A stretch of 64,000 nucleotides of DNA from DATFFO01 sp963744905 (lineage in GTDB: Bacteria; Actinomycetota; Acidimicrobiia; Spongiisociales; ZC4RG35). Below are positions 33,620-42,086 of this stretch, one piece after another; position 1 is the stretch's first letter; every line of letters begins with the position of its first letter. The DNA is taken from contig CAVUUV010000007.1 of the NCBI GenBank assembly GCA_963744905.1, forward strand, positions 186,001 to 250,000, in the 5' to 3' direction. Made by a program: the position numbers and the translations under genes. The notes under the pieces were generated by a model, which saw only the letters and a list, made by a program, of their open reading frames with translations, was not told the origin of the DNA and did not search any database.

Positions 33620-34027
33620 GTGCCCCCAGAGGCCGTGGACCCAGAGCAGCGAACTCGGGCGGCCGTCGACAGGTTGTATCAGTGCTACTTCGCCGGGGAC
33701 AGCGACGGAATGGTGGACACGATGTCGGAGGACGTCTGGGTGCGCTTCCTGGGTCGGGCGGATTTTCGTGGCAAGCAAAGAGCCCGGCAGTTCTTCGGCC
33801 AGAACACACCGCTCCTCTTGAACCTCGACTTCCGCATCCACAAACTCATCGTCGACGGGGAGTACGCCGCCGCCTTATGGGAAGAGACGGCCCAGACGAT
33901 TCACGGGAGGGATTACCAGAATCACGGCGTCGATGTGTTCCAGGTTCGCGACGACGAGATCACGATGGTCCATGAGAACAACGACATCCGCCTCCACCGG
34001 CAGCATTTCGATGGGGAGGACGCCTAG
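33620..34027 (+). CDS. NTF2/SnoaL-like protein, first copy
   Basis: 135 aa. The NTF2-like cone fold is suggested by RAAVDRLYQCYFAGDSDGMV, DVWVRFLGRADFRGKQRARQF and the ending VFQVRDDEITMVHENNDIRL. Small proteins of this type act as isomerases, dehydratases or lactone-forming enzymes. The start is GTG 33620 behind GAGGAGG. Its TAG stop is part of the CTAG that flanks a MITE-like element, so the element inserted exactly at the end of the gene without damaging it. Confidence 0.82.
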   Translation: MPPEAVDPEQRTRAAVDRLYQCYFAGDSDGMVDTMSEDVWVRFLGRADFRGKQRARQFFGQNTPLLLNLDFRIHKLIVDGEYAAALWEETAQTIHGRDYQNHGVDVFQVRDDEITMVHENNDIRLHRQHFDGEDA

Positions 34028-34188
34028 GAGCCCGTTGAACAATGCATGTCACCCATCTTGACGACCATGCATCACCACCCACTGCGTTCTCGGCCCCGCC
34101 ATTCCGGCACAAGGAGTGGCGAAACCTCGGCCTTGCGGCTGGCGACGCCTGGCCGCCAATCCGAGCAACGGCATTATCCAACAGGCTC
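34028..34188. mobile_element. 161-bp MITE-like element, copy 1
   Basis: It is bounded by 18-bp imperfect terminal inverted repeats (GAGCCCGTTGAACAATGC left; GAGCCTGTTGGATAATGC as the complement of the right end, 15 of 18 matching) and by CTAG on both sides (34024-34027 and 34189-34192), a 4-bp target duplication. It holds no credible gene. A second copy at 44413-44572 is inverted and differs only by one missing base and one substitution. Non-autonomous; the matching transposase is not in the window. The rest of the gap to 34274 shows nothing else. Confidence 0.9.
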
Positions 34189-34274
34189 CTAGCGCGTCAA
34201 GGCCCTAGCGGCCTTTGTGGCCTTGCCATCGGCCCGGGTGAAGCCATGGCGTCGGCCTGCGGCGGAGGGAGGCG

Positions 34275-35258
34275 TTAGAGCCGTGTCAGTACTTCTTGGG
34301 CGGTGAGCTCGATCGTCTCTTCCAGCCGTTCGGGTTGGGCGGGCACGAGAGCCACCGAGTCGGCTCCGGCTTCGTGGAGCAGACCCAGTTTCTCGACCAC
34401 CTCGTCGGGCGTACCGGCCACGGCCAGCCGATCCACCCAGTTCTCCGGCATCTCTCGGGCGACCACATCGGCCCCACCCCTGGCCAGCATGTCGGTCAGG
34501 TCCTCACTGATCCCGGCCACGTCGGTCAGAGCGTTTCGGCCGCCCGCAGCCTTGTAGAATCCCAGGGTCCGGCGGACCGAGTCACGAGCCCTGTGACGAT
34601 CGTGGTCGACGGCGTAGATGGTGAAGGCGGTCACCTCATGAGGGTCCATACGGCCCGCTTTGTGTCGCCCCGATTCGATGCGGTCCCGGGCCCAGAGTAC
34701 GTAATCGATCCCGGCACCCACCGACAGGATCGACCCGTCGGCGATCTCGCCGGCCAGTTCGAGCATCTTCGGTCCGATGACTCCCATGTACACGGGGAGG
34801 AAAGTCTCCGGAGGATAGGTGAGGGTGACATCCCGACTGGCGAACACCATCCCCTCCTCAGAGACGGTCTCCCCGGAGAGGAGCCGCTTGACGGTGGTGA
34901 CCGATTCCCGGACAGCGGTGAGCGGGGAGTCGGGCATCAGGTTCATCTGCCGCATCCAGTCCGGCACGCCGAGACCGATTCCGGGCAAGAACCTGCCCGG
35001 GTGGGCGCCCGCCACGGTCGCCAGCTCCATCGCCAGGAGCGCAGGATGACGGACCACGGCCGAAACCACCCCGAGGCCGACCCGGATGCGCTCGGTGGCA
35101 CCGAGGGCGATGCCGGCGCCGCCGATCCCGCCGGTGAAGAAGAAGTCTTCGGACAGCCAGAGCTCATCGAAGCCGGCCCGCTCGGCCGTGGCGGCAGTCT
35201 CGGCCAGGTGCGGAGGCCCGACGGTGCTTCCCAGCACCAAACCCACTCTCTTGCTCAT
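34275..35258 (-). CDS. LLM-class flavin-dependent oxidoreductase, second copy
   Basis: 327 aa. VGLVLGSTVGPPHLAETAATAERAGFDELWLSEDFFF, GVVSAVVRHPALLAMELATV, HPGRFLPGIGLGVP and PVYMGVIGPKMLELAGEIADG are the luciferase-like segments; it resembles F420-dependent LLM enzymes in outline. ATG 35258 opens directly into the first strand, with GAGG a few bases before. It is divergent from the second NTF2-like gene over shared motif site D, repeating the arrangement seen at site C. Confidence 0.9.
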   Translation of the reverse strand: MSKRVGLVLGSTVGPPHLAETAATAERAGFDELWLSEDFFFTGGIGGAGIALGATERIRVGLGVVSAVVRHPALLAMELATVAGAHPGRFLPGIGLGVPDWMRQMNLMPDSPLTAVRESVTTVKRLLSGETVSEEGMVFASRDVTLTYPPETFLPVYMGVIGPKMLELAGEIADGSILSVGAGIDYVLWARDRIESGRHKAGRMDPHEVTAFTIYAVDHDRHRARDSVRRTLGFYKAAGGRNALTDVAGISEDLTDMLARGGADVVAREMPENWVDRLAVAGTPDEVVEKLGLLHEAGADSVALVPAQPERLEETIELTAQEVLTRL

Positions 35259-35285
35259 AGGTACCTCGGATGGGGACGGTTGGAT

Positions 35286-35299
35286 GGATCTTATAATCT
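35286..35299. promoter_or_regulatory. Shared motif, site D (second LLM gene / second NTF2-like gene)
   Basis: GGATCTTATAATCT in a 65-bp divergent promoter region. TATAAT on the plus strand lies about 27 bases before the NTF2-like start; TATAAG on the minus strand faces the LLM gene. Confidence 0.72.
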
Positions 35300-35323
35300 G
35301 TCGCTCCCCGGACCGGAGTATGG

Positions 35324-35704
35324 ATGAACGACAGAGACGAAGCTCGCCGGGTGGTGGGCGAGATAGTGGAGGCCTACAACCGCAAGGACCTGCCTTCGCT
35401 GGGAAGACTGTATGACCCCAACATCCGACTGTGGAGCTCATTAGGTGAGTCTGCGGTCGGTCGCCGGGCGGTGATGGATCATGTGGCGGAGCTCTTTCAG
35501 CGCCTTCCCGACGAGCACATGACGGCCGAAACGGTCGTGACGGACGGGCAGTCGGTAGTTGTAGAGCTGACCAGCCGTGGCACCTCGTCCGGCGGCGAGC
35601 AGTACGAGATTCAATTCACCGAGGTCTTCGAGCTCTCCGCTGGTTTGGTCAACAGCATCAAGACCTACATCGACCCAAGCCAGGTGGAGGCTGTCGAAAG
35701 CTGA
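35324..35704 (+). CDS. NTF2/SnoaL-like protein, second copy
   Basis: 126 aa. VVGEIVEAYNRKDLPSLGRLYDPNIRLWSS, GRRAVMDHVAELFQRLP and FTEVFELSAGLVNSIKTYID follow the SnoaL/DUF4440-like outline. ATG 35324 has CCGGAG a few bases upstream. It is convergent with the dipeptide-transporter ATPase gene, three bases apart. Like the copy at 33620 it is transcribed away from a shared motif and an oxidoreductase or lyase gene, so the two small proteins may do parallel jobs in the pathway. Confidence 0.82.
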   Translation: MNDRDEARRVVGEIVEAYNRKDLPSLGRLYDPNIRLWSSLGESAVGRRAVMDHVAELFQRLPDEHMTAETVVTDGQSVVVELTSRGTSSGGEQYEIQFTEVFELSAGLVNSIKTYIDPSQVEAVES

Positions 35705-35707
35705 TGG

Positions 35708-36661
35708 CTACGCCTTGCTCGTCTGTCGCTCCACTGCAAAGCATTCCACCCAGTGGTCGGGCTGAATCATCACCAGACCCGGTTCGTTGGAACGACAGTG
35801 GTCGTATACCAGAGGGCACCGGTCCTGGAAGGAGCAGCCTGTGGGCAGGTCGGAGGGGTTGGGCGTCTCTCCTTCCAGCACGATGCGCTGACGGCGGTTG
35901 TCCAGGTCCATGGTGGGCACGGCCGACAGCAGTGCCCTCGTGTAGGGATGAAGAGGGTGGTCGAAGATAGTCTCTGTGTCCGCCAGTTCGACTATTCGTC
36001 CCAGGTACATGACTGCCACCCGGTCGGCGATGCGACGGACAGTCGAAAGGTCGTGGCTGATGAAAAGGTAGGCAACCTGCCTTTCCTGCTGGATGTCTCT
36101 CAGCAGGGCGATGATCCTCGCCCTGACCGATTGGTCCAGGCTCGAGGTGGGCTCGTCCAGTACGACCAGATCGGGCTCTGGCATCAAGGCCCGCGCTATG
36201 GCGACCCTTTGCTGCTGGCCTCCCGAAAGCGCCCGGGACCGACGCTGAGAGTATTCCGAGCCCAGCCCCACCAGGCGCAGAGCGGAGTCGATTCGGTCGT
36301 CGAACTCGGAAGGGTCGATCTCTGTCAGCAAGTCGAGTGGCTCCCGGAGCATCGCCGCGATCCGCATGCGGGGATTGAGCGACTGGGCAGGATGCTGGAA
36401 CACCATCTGGATGCGACGACGAACGGAAGGGTCCCCGAAGCGCCCCTCGATGGGCTCCCCGTCGAAGGTTATGGCACCGCTGGTCGCCTGTTGAAGACCG
36501 ACCACCACCCGGCCCAGAGTCGTCTTGCCGCAACCGGACTCTCCCACCAGGCCCAGAGTCTCTCCCGGTTCGATGGTGAGGTTCACGCCGCGCACGGCCG
36601 GAACGGCTCCCGAGCCCGCGCCGAAGGTCTTGTGGACTGACTCGAGCTCAACCAGCGGCAT
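35708..36661 (-). CDS. Dipeptide/oligopeptide ABC transporter ATP-binding protein (OppF/DppF type)
   Basis: 317 aa. Walker A GESGCGKTTLGR near 47, Q-loop MVFQHPAQSLNPRM, signature ALSGGQQQRVAIARAL, Walker B LVVLDEPTSSLD and the switch His in FISHDLSTVRRIA. The C-terminal GCSFQDRCPLVYDHCRS is the cysteine motif of OppD/OppF-type ATPases, some of which bind an Fe-S cluster. The start ATG 36661 lies 14 bases inside the upstream ATPase gene. It is the last gene of a five-gene importer operon. Confidence 0.94.
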   Translation of the reverse strand: MPLVELESVHKTFGAGSGAVPAVRGVNLTIEPGETLGLVGESGCGKTTLGRVVVGLQQATSGAITFDGEPIEGRFGDPSVRRRIQMVFQHPAQSLNPRMRIAAMLREPLDLLTEIDPSEFDDRIDSALRLVGLGSEYSQRRSRALSGGQQQRVAIARALMPEPDLVVLDEPTSSLDQSVRARIIALLRDIQQERQVAYLFISHDLSTVRRIADRVAVMYLGRIVELADTETIFDHPLHPYTRALLSAVPTMDLDNRRQRIVLEGETPNPSDLPTGCSFQDRCPLVYDHCRSNEPGLVMIQPDHWVECFAVERQTSKA

Positions 36662-37595
36662 CGACGGCCTCGGTTTGGGCATGGAGGAAGCAGGCGGCGG
36701 CATGGTTGGAGCCCACCTCGACCAGAGGCGGAAAGGAGGTGCAGGCCTCGAAGGCGTACTGACATCTATGAGCGAATCGACAACCGGTGAGTGCGAAGTT
36801 GACCCCCTTCTCCTCGACGCGGGGATCCACCTCCCGTTCGATGGCGTCGAGCAGGAAGCGGCTGTAGGGGTGCTGGGGATTGGAGAGGACTTCCCTCTTA
36901 CCCCCGGTCTCCATGACCTGTCCCCCATAGAGCACCGTCACCCTGTCGCACATCTCCGCCACCGCCGCCAGGTCGTGGGTGATGAAGACCACGCCCGCAC
37001 CGGTCTCCGCCACCAGATCGCGCACGAGATCGAATATCTGGGCCTGGATTGTCACATCGAGGGCGGTGGTGGCCTCGTCTGCGATCAGGACCTGGGGCCG
37101 GGAGGCCAGTGCCATGGCGATCATCACCCGCTGGCACATTCCCCCGGAGAGCTGGTGGGGATAGGCCCGGGCAACCCGCTGGGGCCCTGGTATCCCGACC
37201 CGGGCAAGCGCCCCGGTGGCAGCCTGCCGGGCCTCGCCCTGAGCCATGTGTTGATGAAGTGACAGCACACGGGCGATCTGGCGGCCCACCCGCATGGTTG
37301 GATTGAGAGCGGAACGCGGGTGCTGGAAGATCATCGCCATCTGGCCTCGATTCCTCTGAACCGTTCCGTTCCGGACCAGAGATCGATCCTCCAGGCGAAT
37401 GTCCCCCGAGCGGAACTCGATTCCGGACGGGAGCAACCCCATCATCGCCAGGGAGGCCATCGTCTTGCCTGATCCGGACTCGCCCACGAGACCAACGATC
37501 TCGCCAGGTTCGACCGAGAAGCTGACATCCCGGAGGAGGTCGATGGGGCTGTCTTCGACCCCCACCGTCAGATCTCGAACCTCGAGCAGACTCAC
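36648..37595 (-). CDS. Dipeptide/oligopeptide ABC transporter ATP-binding protein (OppD/DppD type)
   Basis: 315 aa. Walker A GESGSGKTMAS, MIFQHPRSALNPTM, signature QLSGGMCQRVMIAMAL, Walker B VLIADEATTALDVT, switch His in FITHDLAAVAEM, and the C-terminal GCRFAHRCQYAFEAC. Its spacing and overlaps (four bases with the permease before it, 14 with the ATPase after it) place it in the transporter operon. With its partner it drives uptake through the two permeases. Confidence 0.94.
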   Translation of the reverse strand: MSLLEVRDLTVGVEDSPIDLLRDVSFSVEPGEIVGLVGESGSGKTMASLAMMGLLPSGIEFRSGDIRLEDRSLVRNGTVQRNRGQMAMIFQHPRSALNPTMRVGRQIARVLSLHQHMAQGEARQAATGALARVGIPGPQRVARAYPHQLSGGMCQRVMIAMALASRPQVLIADEATTALDVTIQAQIFDLVRDLVAETGAGVVFITHDLAAVAEMCDRVTVLYGGQVMETGGKREVLSNPQHPYSRFLLDAIEREVDPRVEEKGVNFALTGCRFAHRCQYAFEACTSFPPLVEVGSNHAAACFLHAQTEAVDAAG

Positions 37596-38488
37596 AGTTC
37601 CTCACCGCCGAATTCGTCGCCGATGAAATGGAACGCCATGACAGCGAGGACGATCATGCCGCCCGGAAACAGGGCGGTCCACCACTGACCCGTGATGATG
37701 TCGGGTGCACCCTCGGCCACCATCACACCCCATTCAGCGGTGGGTGGGCGGATGCCCACCCCCAGGAAAGCCAGTCCGGCGACGGTGAGGATCGACCAGC
37801 CCGCCACCAGAGTGGCCTGCACCATGGCCGGGGTGAGAGAGTTGGGGAGCACGTGACGGAATGCGATCCGCCATTTGTGATTGCCGGCGAGGCGCGCCCC
37901 GTCTACGTATTCCAGCTCTCTCTGTGAGAGCACCTCGGCTCTGGTGAGACGGATGAAGTAGGGGATATAGGCCACCGTCACGGCAACGGCAACGTTGGGG
38001 ATCGAGTTGCCGATCACGGCCACCAGGATCAAGGCCAGGACAAAGCCGGGGAATGCCAGAACCACGTCGGTGATCCTCATGATGACTTCGTCGACCCATC
38101 CACCCCAGTAACCCGAGATCACACCGAGCAAAGAGCCCAGTGCCATTGCTGCCAGGGCGATGACGATCCCGATGCTGAGATCGAGGCGAGCCGAGTAGAC
38201 GGCCCGGGCGAAGACATCCCGGCCGAAGGTGTCGGTGCCAAACAAGTGTGCCGTCGAGGGGGCCTGCAGGGCCGCACTCGGCTCGGTGGCGATGGGGCTC
38301 TGGACGATCAACGGCCCGAAGACGGCGATCAGGAGGTAGAGGGCCAGAATCACAATGCCGGCCGCGGCGAGGGGATTGCGGCGGGCGAATGACTTGCGGC
38401 TGATCGTGGCGTCGAATTCAGCCGTCTCGAAGTCCTTGGCAGGACCCTTGTAGGAGTCCCCGGTCGGGAAGGGAGTGGCGTAGCTCAC
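37592..38488 (-). CDS. Dipeptide/oligopeptide ABC transporter permease (DppC type)
   Basis: 298 aa. The N-terminal OppC domain (RKSFARRNPLAAAGIVILAL) is followed by HLFGTDTFGRDVFARAVYSAR, a DppC signature, six hydrophobic helices and the EAA loop in DGARLAGNHKWRIAFRHVLPN. It overlaps both neighbours by four bases. Inner half of the membrane channel of the importer. Confidence 0.94.
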   Translation of the reverse strand: MSYATPFPTGDSYKGPAKDFETAEFDATISRKSFARRNPLAAAGIVILALYLLIAVFGPLIVQSPIATEPSAALQAPSTAHLFGTDTFGRDVFARAVYSARLDLSIGIVIALAAMALGSLLGVISGYWGGWVDEVIMRITDVVLAFPGFVLALILVAVIGNSIPNVAVAVTVAYIPYFIRLTRAEVLSQRELEYVDGARLAGNHKWRIAFRHVLPNSLTPAMVQATLVAGWSILTVAGLAFLGVGIRPPTAEWGVMVAEGAPDIITGQWWTALFPGGMIVLAVMAFHFIGDEFGGEEL

Positions 38489-39510
38489 ACCGCCACCTTC
38501 CCGCCCAGCCTGATACGTGGGTCGATCCAGGCATACAGAAGGTCGATGAGCACGTTGAGGCCCACGTACAGGATTCCGACCGTGATCACGAAGCCCTGCA
38601 GCGCTTCGAGGTCATTGTTCTGGATGGCGGTGTACGCGTACCGGCCCACCCCCGGCCAGGCGAAGAGAAACTCGACGATGATGTTGCCACCCAACATGTA
38701 GCCAAAGACGATACCGATGGCCGTCGTCACCGGCAGCAGGGCATTGCGGAAGCCGTCCCGTAGCAGGATCTGCCGTCTCGGGATCCCCAGGGACCTGGCG
38801 GTGCGAACGTGGTCGGATGCCAGGGTCTTGAGCATCGACGCCCGTACCATCTTGAGGATCGGGGCGGCCAGCACGAATCCGAGGGTCAGAACGGGCAGGG
38901 CCAGATAGCGGAAGGCCTCCAGCATTACTCCGAACCTACCGGTGAGGGCGGCATCGATTGTGTAGAACCCGGTGATGGTTCGGGGAGCCTCGGTTGTCAC
39001 CGCCAGGCGATCGAGGGGCCCCGGGAACCAGCGGAGACGGAAGAACAGGAAGTAGATGAGCAACAGGCCCAGCCAGAACAGGGCCATGGAGGAGCCCAGC
39101 ACCGCGAACACCCGGGCGGCCCGGTCGATCCACCCGTCCGGTCTGGCGGCGGCAGCGATGCCGAGCGGGATTCCGATCAACATGGCCAACAGGACGGCGT
39201 AGAAAGCCAACTCGAGTGAGGCCGGCAGCCGCTGGAGTATCTCGCCGGTCACCGGCTGGTCGGTCCGGATCGACGTACCCAGGTTGCCCTGGGCGACGTT
39301 TCCCATGTACCGGACGAATTGCTCCGGGAGTGGGTCGTTCAGGCCGTACTGCTCGCGGATCTGGGCGAGCTTCTCCTCGCTGGCGTAGGGTCCCGCCCGA
39401 ACCGCAGCCGCGTCACCGGGGAGCACGCGCACTATGAAGAAGACCACCACCACGATCCCGATGATCGTGCCGATGGAGATCAGCACTCTCTTTCCCAGGT
39501 ATCGCCACAT
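38485..39510 (-). CDS. Dipeptide/oligopeptide ABC transporter permease (DppB type)
   Basis: 341 aa. It begins with the DppB pattern YLGKRVLISIGTIIGIVVVV, then FVRVLPGDAA-like residues and YGLNDPLPEQFVRYMGNVAQ. Six helices follow, with the EAA loop RTARSLGIPRRQILLRDGFRN. The last helix and tail LYAWIDPRIRLG are typical. It starts 64 bp after the binding-protein gene and overlaps dppC by four bases. Confidence 0.94.
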   Translation of the reverse strand: MWRYLGKRVLISIGTIIGIVVVVFFIVRVLPGDAAAVRAGPYASEEKLAQIREQYGLNDPLPEQFVRYMGNVAQGNLGTSIRTDQPVTGEILQRLPASLELAFYAVLLAMLIGIPLGIAAAARPDGWIDRAARVFAVLGSSMALFWLGLLLIYFLFFRLRWFPGPLDRLAVTTEAPRTITGFYTIDAALTGRFGVMLEAFRYLALPVLTLGFVLAAPILKMVRASMLKTLASDHVRTARSLGIPRRQILLRDGFRNALLPVTTAIGIVFGYMLGGNIIVEFLFAWPGVGRYAYTAIQNNDLEALQGFVITVGILYVGLNVLIDLLYAWIDPRIRLGGKVAV

Positions 39511-39574
39511 GAGGTCTCCTCAACGGTAGGGGCCGCCGACAGGGGACGGGGGCCGGCGGCCCCTTACCGATGAC

Positions 39575-41293
39575 TCAGCAGCTGTCGGTCTTCGTCATCC
39601 ACTTGAATCCGGGGACATTGGTGTACTCCTTGTCCACGCCGGTCACGCACTTGCCGGTGACGATGGTGCGGTCGGCCGCCCACAGGGGCGCCCACACGGC
39701 GTTGTCGAAGAAGATCTGCTGCGTCTGAGACGAGATGTCCTGGCGCTGGTTCTCGTCCAGGGTGAACTTGCCCTCGTTCACGAGGTTGTCGTATTCCTCG
39801 TTGCAGAAGTGGGCGTAGTTCACGAACGAGCCGCACGTGGTCAGGAACGTCATCTGGTAGTAGGGATCCTCACCCCATGAGTACCAGTCGTGGATAAACA
39901 GCGGCAGCTCACCGTTGTTCAGCTTGTCGCTGAAATCGGCATCGGGCAGTACCGAGACCTCGACGTTGATCCCTACCTGACGCAGAGCGTCCTGAATCAG
40001 CACCGCTGCCTCCTGGTCGGTGGCGCGTGACTCGCGGACGCCAAGTGTGAGATCGACACTATCCACGCCTGAGTTGGCCAGATCTGTACGTGCCTGATCC
40101 AGGTCCTGTTTGTACTGGTCACCGATCGAGGCGTCGTAGGTCTCCATCGGCGAGGTCACCACACCGCCCGCCGGAGAGGCGTAGCCGTACATGACCTGGT
40201 CGATCAAGGCCGAGTAAGGGACGGCGTGCATGATTGCCCGCCGGACGTCGACGTTGTCGAGCGGCGCTATGTCCTGGTTCATTCCCATGTAGTAGACGCC
40301 CGAGGTGGGTCGGGAGAAGATCTTGACGTTGGGATCGTTCTCGAGCTGAGACAGCAGCTTGGGCGGAATCCCGGTAGCCACATCGATGTCGCCCGACTGC
40401 ACGAGCAGGGCTCGTTGATTGGCGTCGGGAACGGTACGAATGGTCACCCCACTGTTGGCGACGTTGGCCATGTCCCAGTAGTAGGGATTGGGGGTCAACA
40501 CCACCTGGCGATCGGGGTTGTACTCCTGGAGCATGTAGGCCCCAGAACCCGCCGCGTTGGTGGTCAGATACCCGCCGCCCCAGGGATCATCGGAGGTGGT
40601 GTTCGCCTCGACCAGCGCCTGATTGATGGCTCCAAAGACCTGGAAAGTCATGAAGCGTTCGAACAGGGGCGTCTTGGCGTTGGTCTCGATCTCCAGCGTG
40701 TAATCGTCAACGGCCTGGATCTGGTCCGGTGAGTCCACCCCGATGAAGGGCAACAGAACCGTGATGTAGCTGAAATCGGCCTGCATCGACCGGTCGAAGG
40801 TGTACTTGTAATCCTGGGCGGTCACCGGTGTGCCATCCGCGAACGTTGCGTCCTGGCGGAGGTGGAAGGTTGCCTTCAGGCCGTTGTCTGTCTCGGTGAC
40901 CTCATAGGACTCGGCGCCTTCGCCGACGTGCTCACCGGGGATACCGATCAGAGACCCGTCCGCCTGCTGGTCGTACTTCTCCCGGATGAGGGGATCGTAG
41001 AGGGCCCTGGTCACCGCGTATGCGGAGGTGGACCGAAACGTGTGTGGCTCGATCAGGTTGACCGTGTCGCTGAGAGCAGCCACGATCTCGGGCTTCTCGG
41101 ACGGCGCCTGACCTCCGGTGGTGGCCGTGGTGGCGCCACTCGTGGTCGGCGTTCCGCCCGAGGTCGTCTCCGTGGACCCGCCGCTAGTGGTAGTGGGGGT
41201 GGTCTCGGTTCCGGCGCTGGAGCAGGCTGCCGCCAGCATTGACAGAGCCACTACCAGAGCCAGGACCTTGGGCAGTTTGGGTCTGATTCTCAT
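39575..41293 (-). CDS. Dipeptide/oligopeptide ABC transporter substrate-binding lipoprotein
   Basis: 572 aa. A lipoprotein signal (KVLALVVALSMLAAAC, lipid-bearing Cys24) is followed by a Ser/Thr/Gly linker of about 40 residues that spans the wall, then the SBP family 5 fold: FRSTSAYAVTRALYDPLIRE, LKATFHLRQDATFADGTPVT, DYKYTFDRSM and YYMGMNQDIAPLDNVDVRRA. It captures peptides, opines or similar ligands outside the cell. First gene of the importer operon; AGGAGGAG precedes ATG 41293 and shared motif site E lies about 50 bases upstream. Confidence 0.94.
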   Translation of the reverse strand: MRIRPKLPKVLALVVALSMLAAACSSAGTETTPTTTSGGSTETTSGGTPTTSGATTATTGGQAPSEKPEIVAALSDTVNLIEPHTFRSTSAYAVTRALYDPLIREKYDQQADGSLIGIPGEHVGEGAESYEVTETDNGLKATFHLRQDATFADGTPVTAQDYKYTFDRSMQADFSYITVLLPFIGVDSPDQIQAVDDYTLEIETNAKTPLFERFMTFQVFGAINQALVEANTTSDDPWGGGYLTTNAAGSGAYMLQEYNPDRQVVLTPNPYYWDMANVANSGVTIRTVPDANQRALLVQSGDIDVATGIPPKLLSQLENDPNVKIFSRPTSGVYYMGMNQDIAPLDNVDVRRAIMHAVPYSALIDQVMYGYASPAGGVVTSPMETYDASIGDQYKQDLDQARTDLANSGVDSVDLTLGVRESRATDQEAAVLIQDALRQVGINVEVSVLPDADFSDKLNNGELPLFIHDWYSWGEDPYYQMTFLTTCGSFVNYAHFCNEEYDNLVNEGKFTLDENQRQDISSQTQQIFFDNAVWAPLWAADRTIVTGKCVTGVDKEYTNVPGFKWMTKTDSC

Positions 41294-41341
41294 CGTTCTC
41301 CTCCTGGATGGGTGCCGGGTCCTCGCCCAGCCGCCTTCGCT

Positions 41342-41356
41342 GGATCTTATAACATA
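41342..41356. promoter_or_regulatory. Shared motif, site E (dipeptide importer operon)
   Basis: GGATCTTATAACATA. Read on the minus strand it offers TATAAG as a -10 about 50 bases before the substrate-binding protein start. This copy serves only one gene direction. Confidence 0.68.
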
Positions 41357-41390
41357 TTCCTGGAGCCGCGCGCCGATCCTCCGATTCCAC

Positions 41391-42086
41391 TCATAGAAAG
41401 CCACCGATCGGACCAGGTTGCAGTTCACGGGGCTCCGCTCCCGCCCGGAACAAACGGGCAGGATTCGGGCCCCGCAGTTCGACCGCGTCGTCCGTGATCG
41501 ACAGCCATGAGCCTTCGCGCAGGCCGATCACCGGGGTCGAGTTCTCCTCGTGGAACTCCATGATTCGTTGCTGGCGGGTCTCACCGCCATGAGGGACGTC
41601 CGGATCGCGGTCGACGTAGTGGGGATTGATCTGGAAATCGACCAGGCCCAGCGCGTCGAGGTCCGGAGGTTGAACGATGGGCATGTCGTTCGTGGTCGTG
41701 ATGCTGGGGCAAGCCACGTTGGAGCCGGCACTGGTGCCGAGGTAGGGGACTCCGGTTCGCACCAGAACGCGGATGGGGCCGATCAGGCTGAGGGCCATCA
41801 TCCGCTCCAGCAGGCGGAACGTGTTTCCCCCGCCGACGAAGATTCCCTCGCAATCGAGCAGGGCAGCCGCTGGATCGGCCGATTCGTGAATCGAAACGAG
41901 GTGCAGGCCCAACTCTTCGAATCTCTTCTTGGCGGTCGAGGCGTATCCGTCGAGGTCGTGGAGCGCGTACGGGACGAACGCTACCGGTCGCGATTCGGCG
42001 AAGTGCTCCAAGAGCTCATCTGCCAGATGGTCCAGATATCCCTGTCCCGGGTTGGTGGAATTGGAGGCGAGGAGCAACCTGGTCAA
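41391..42086 (-). CDS. pepE: Peptidase E-like protein (family S51)
   Basis: 231 aa. LLLASNSTNPGQGYLDHL starts the protein; VGGGNTFRLLERM and LGTSAGSNVACP follow, the latter with the nucleophilic Ser of S51 peptidases; FQINPHYVDRDPDVPHGGE carries the catalytic His region. Characterised PepE splits Asp-X dipeptides in the cytosol, so the enzyme fits a pathway fed by the neighbouring dipeptide importer. The start is TTG 42086, which overlaps the stop of the dehydrogenase gene (TTGA), so the two are co-translated. Confidence 0.9.
   Translation of the reverse strand: MTRLLLASNSTNPGQGYLDHLADELLEHFAESRPVAFVPYALHDLDGYASTAKKRFEELGLHLVSIHESADPAAALLDCEGIFVGGGNTFRLLERMMALSLIGPIRVLVRTGVPYLGTSAGSNVACPSITTTNDMPIVQPPDLDALGLVDFQINPHYVDRDPDVPHGGETRQQRIMEFHEENSTPVIGLREGSWLSITDDAVELRGPNPARLFRAGAEPRELQPGPIGGFL

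Noticed and set aside
34042..34278. Short open frames beginning MHVTHLDDHASPPTAF inside both MITE copies
   Set aside because: They exist only because the element is repeated; they run into different flanking DNA and show no family pattern or ribosome site.
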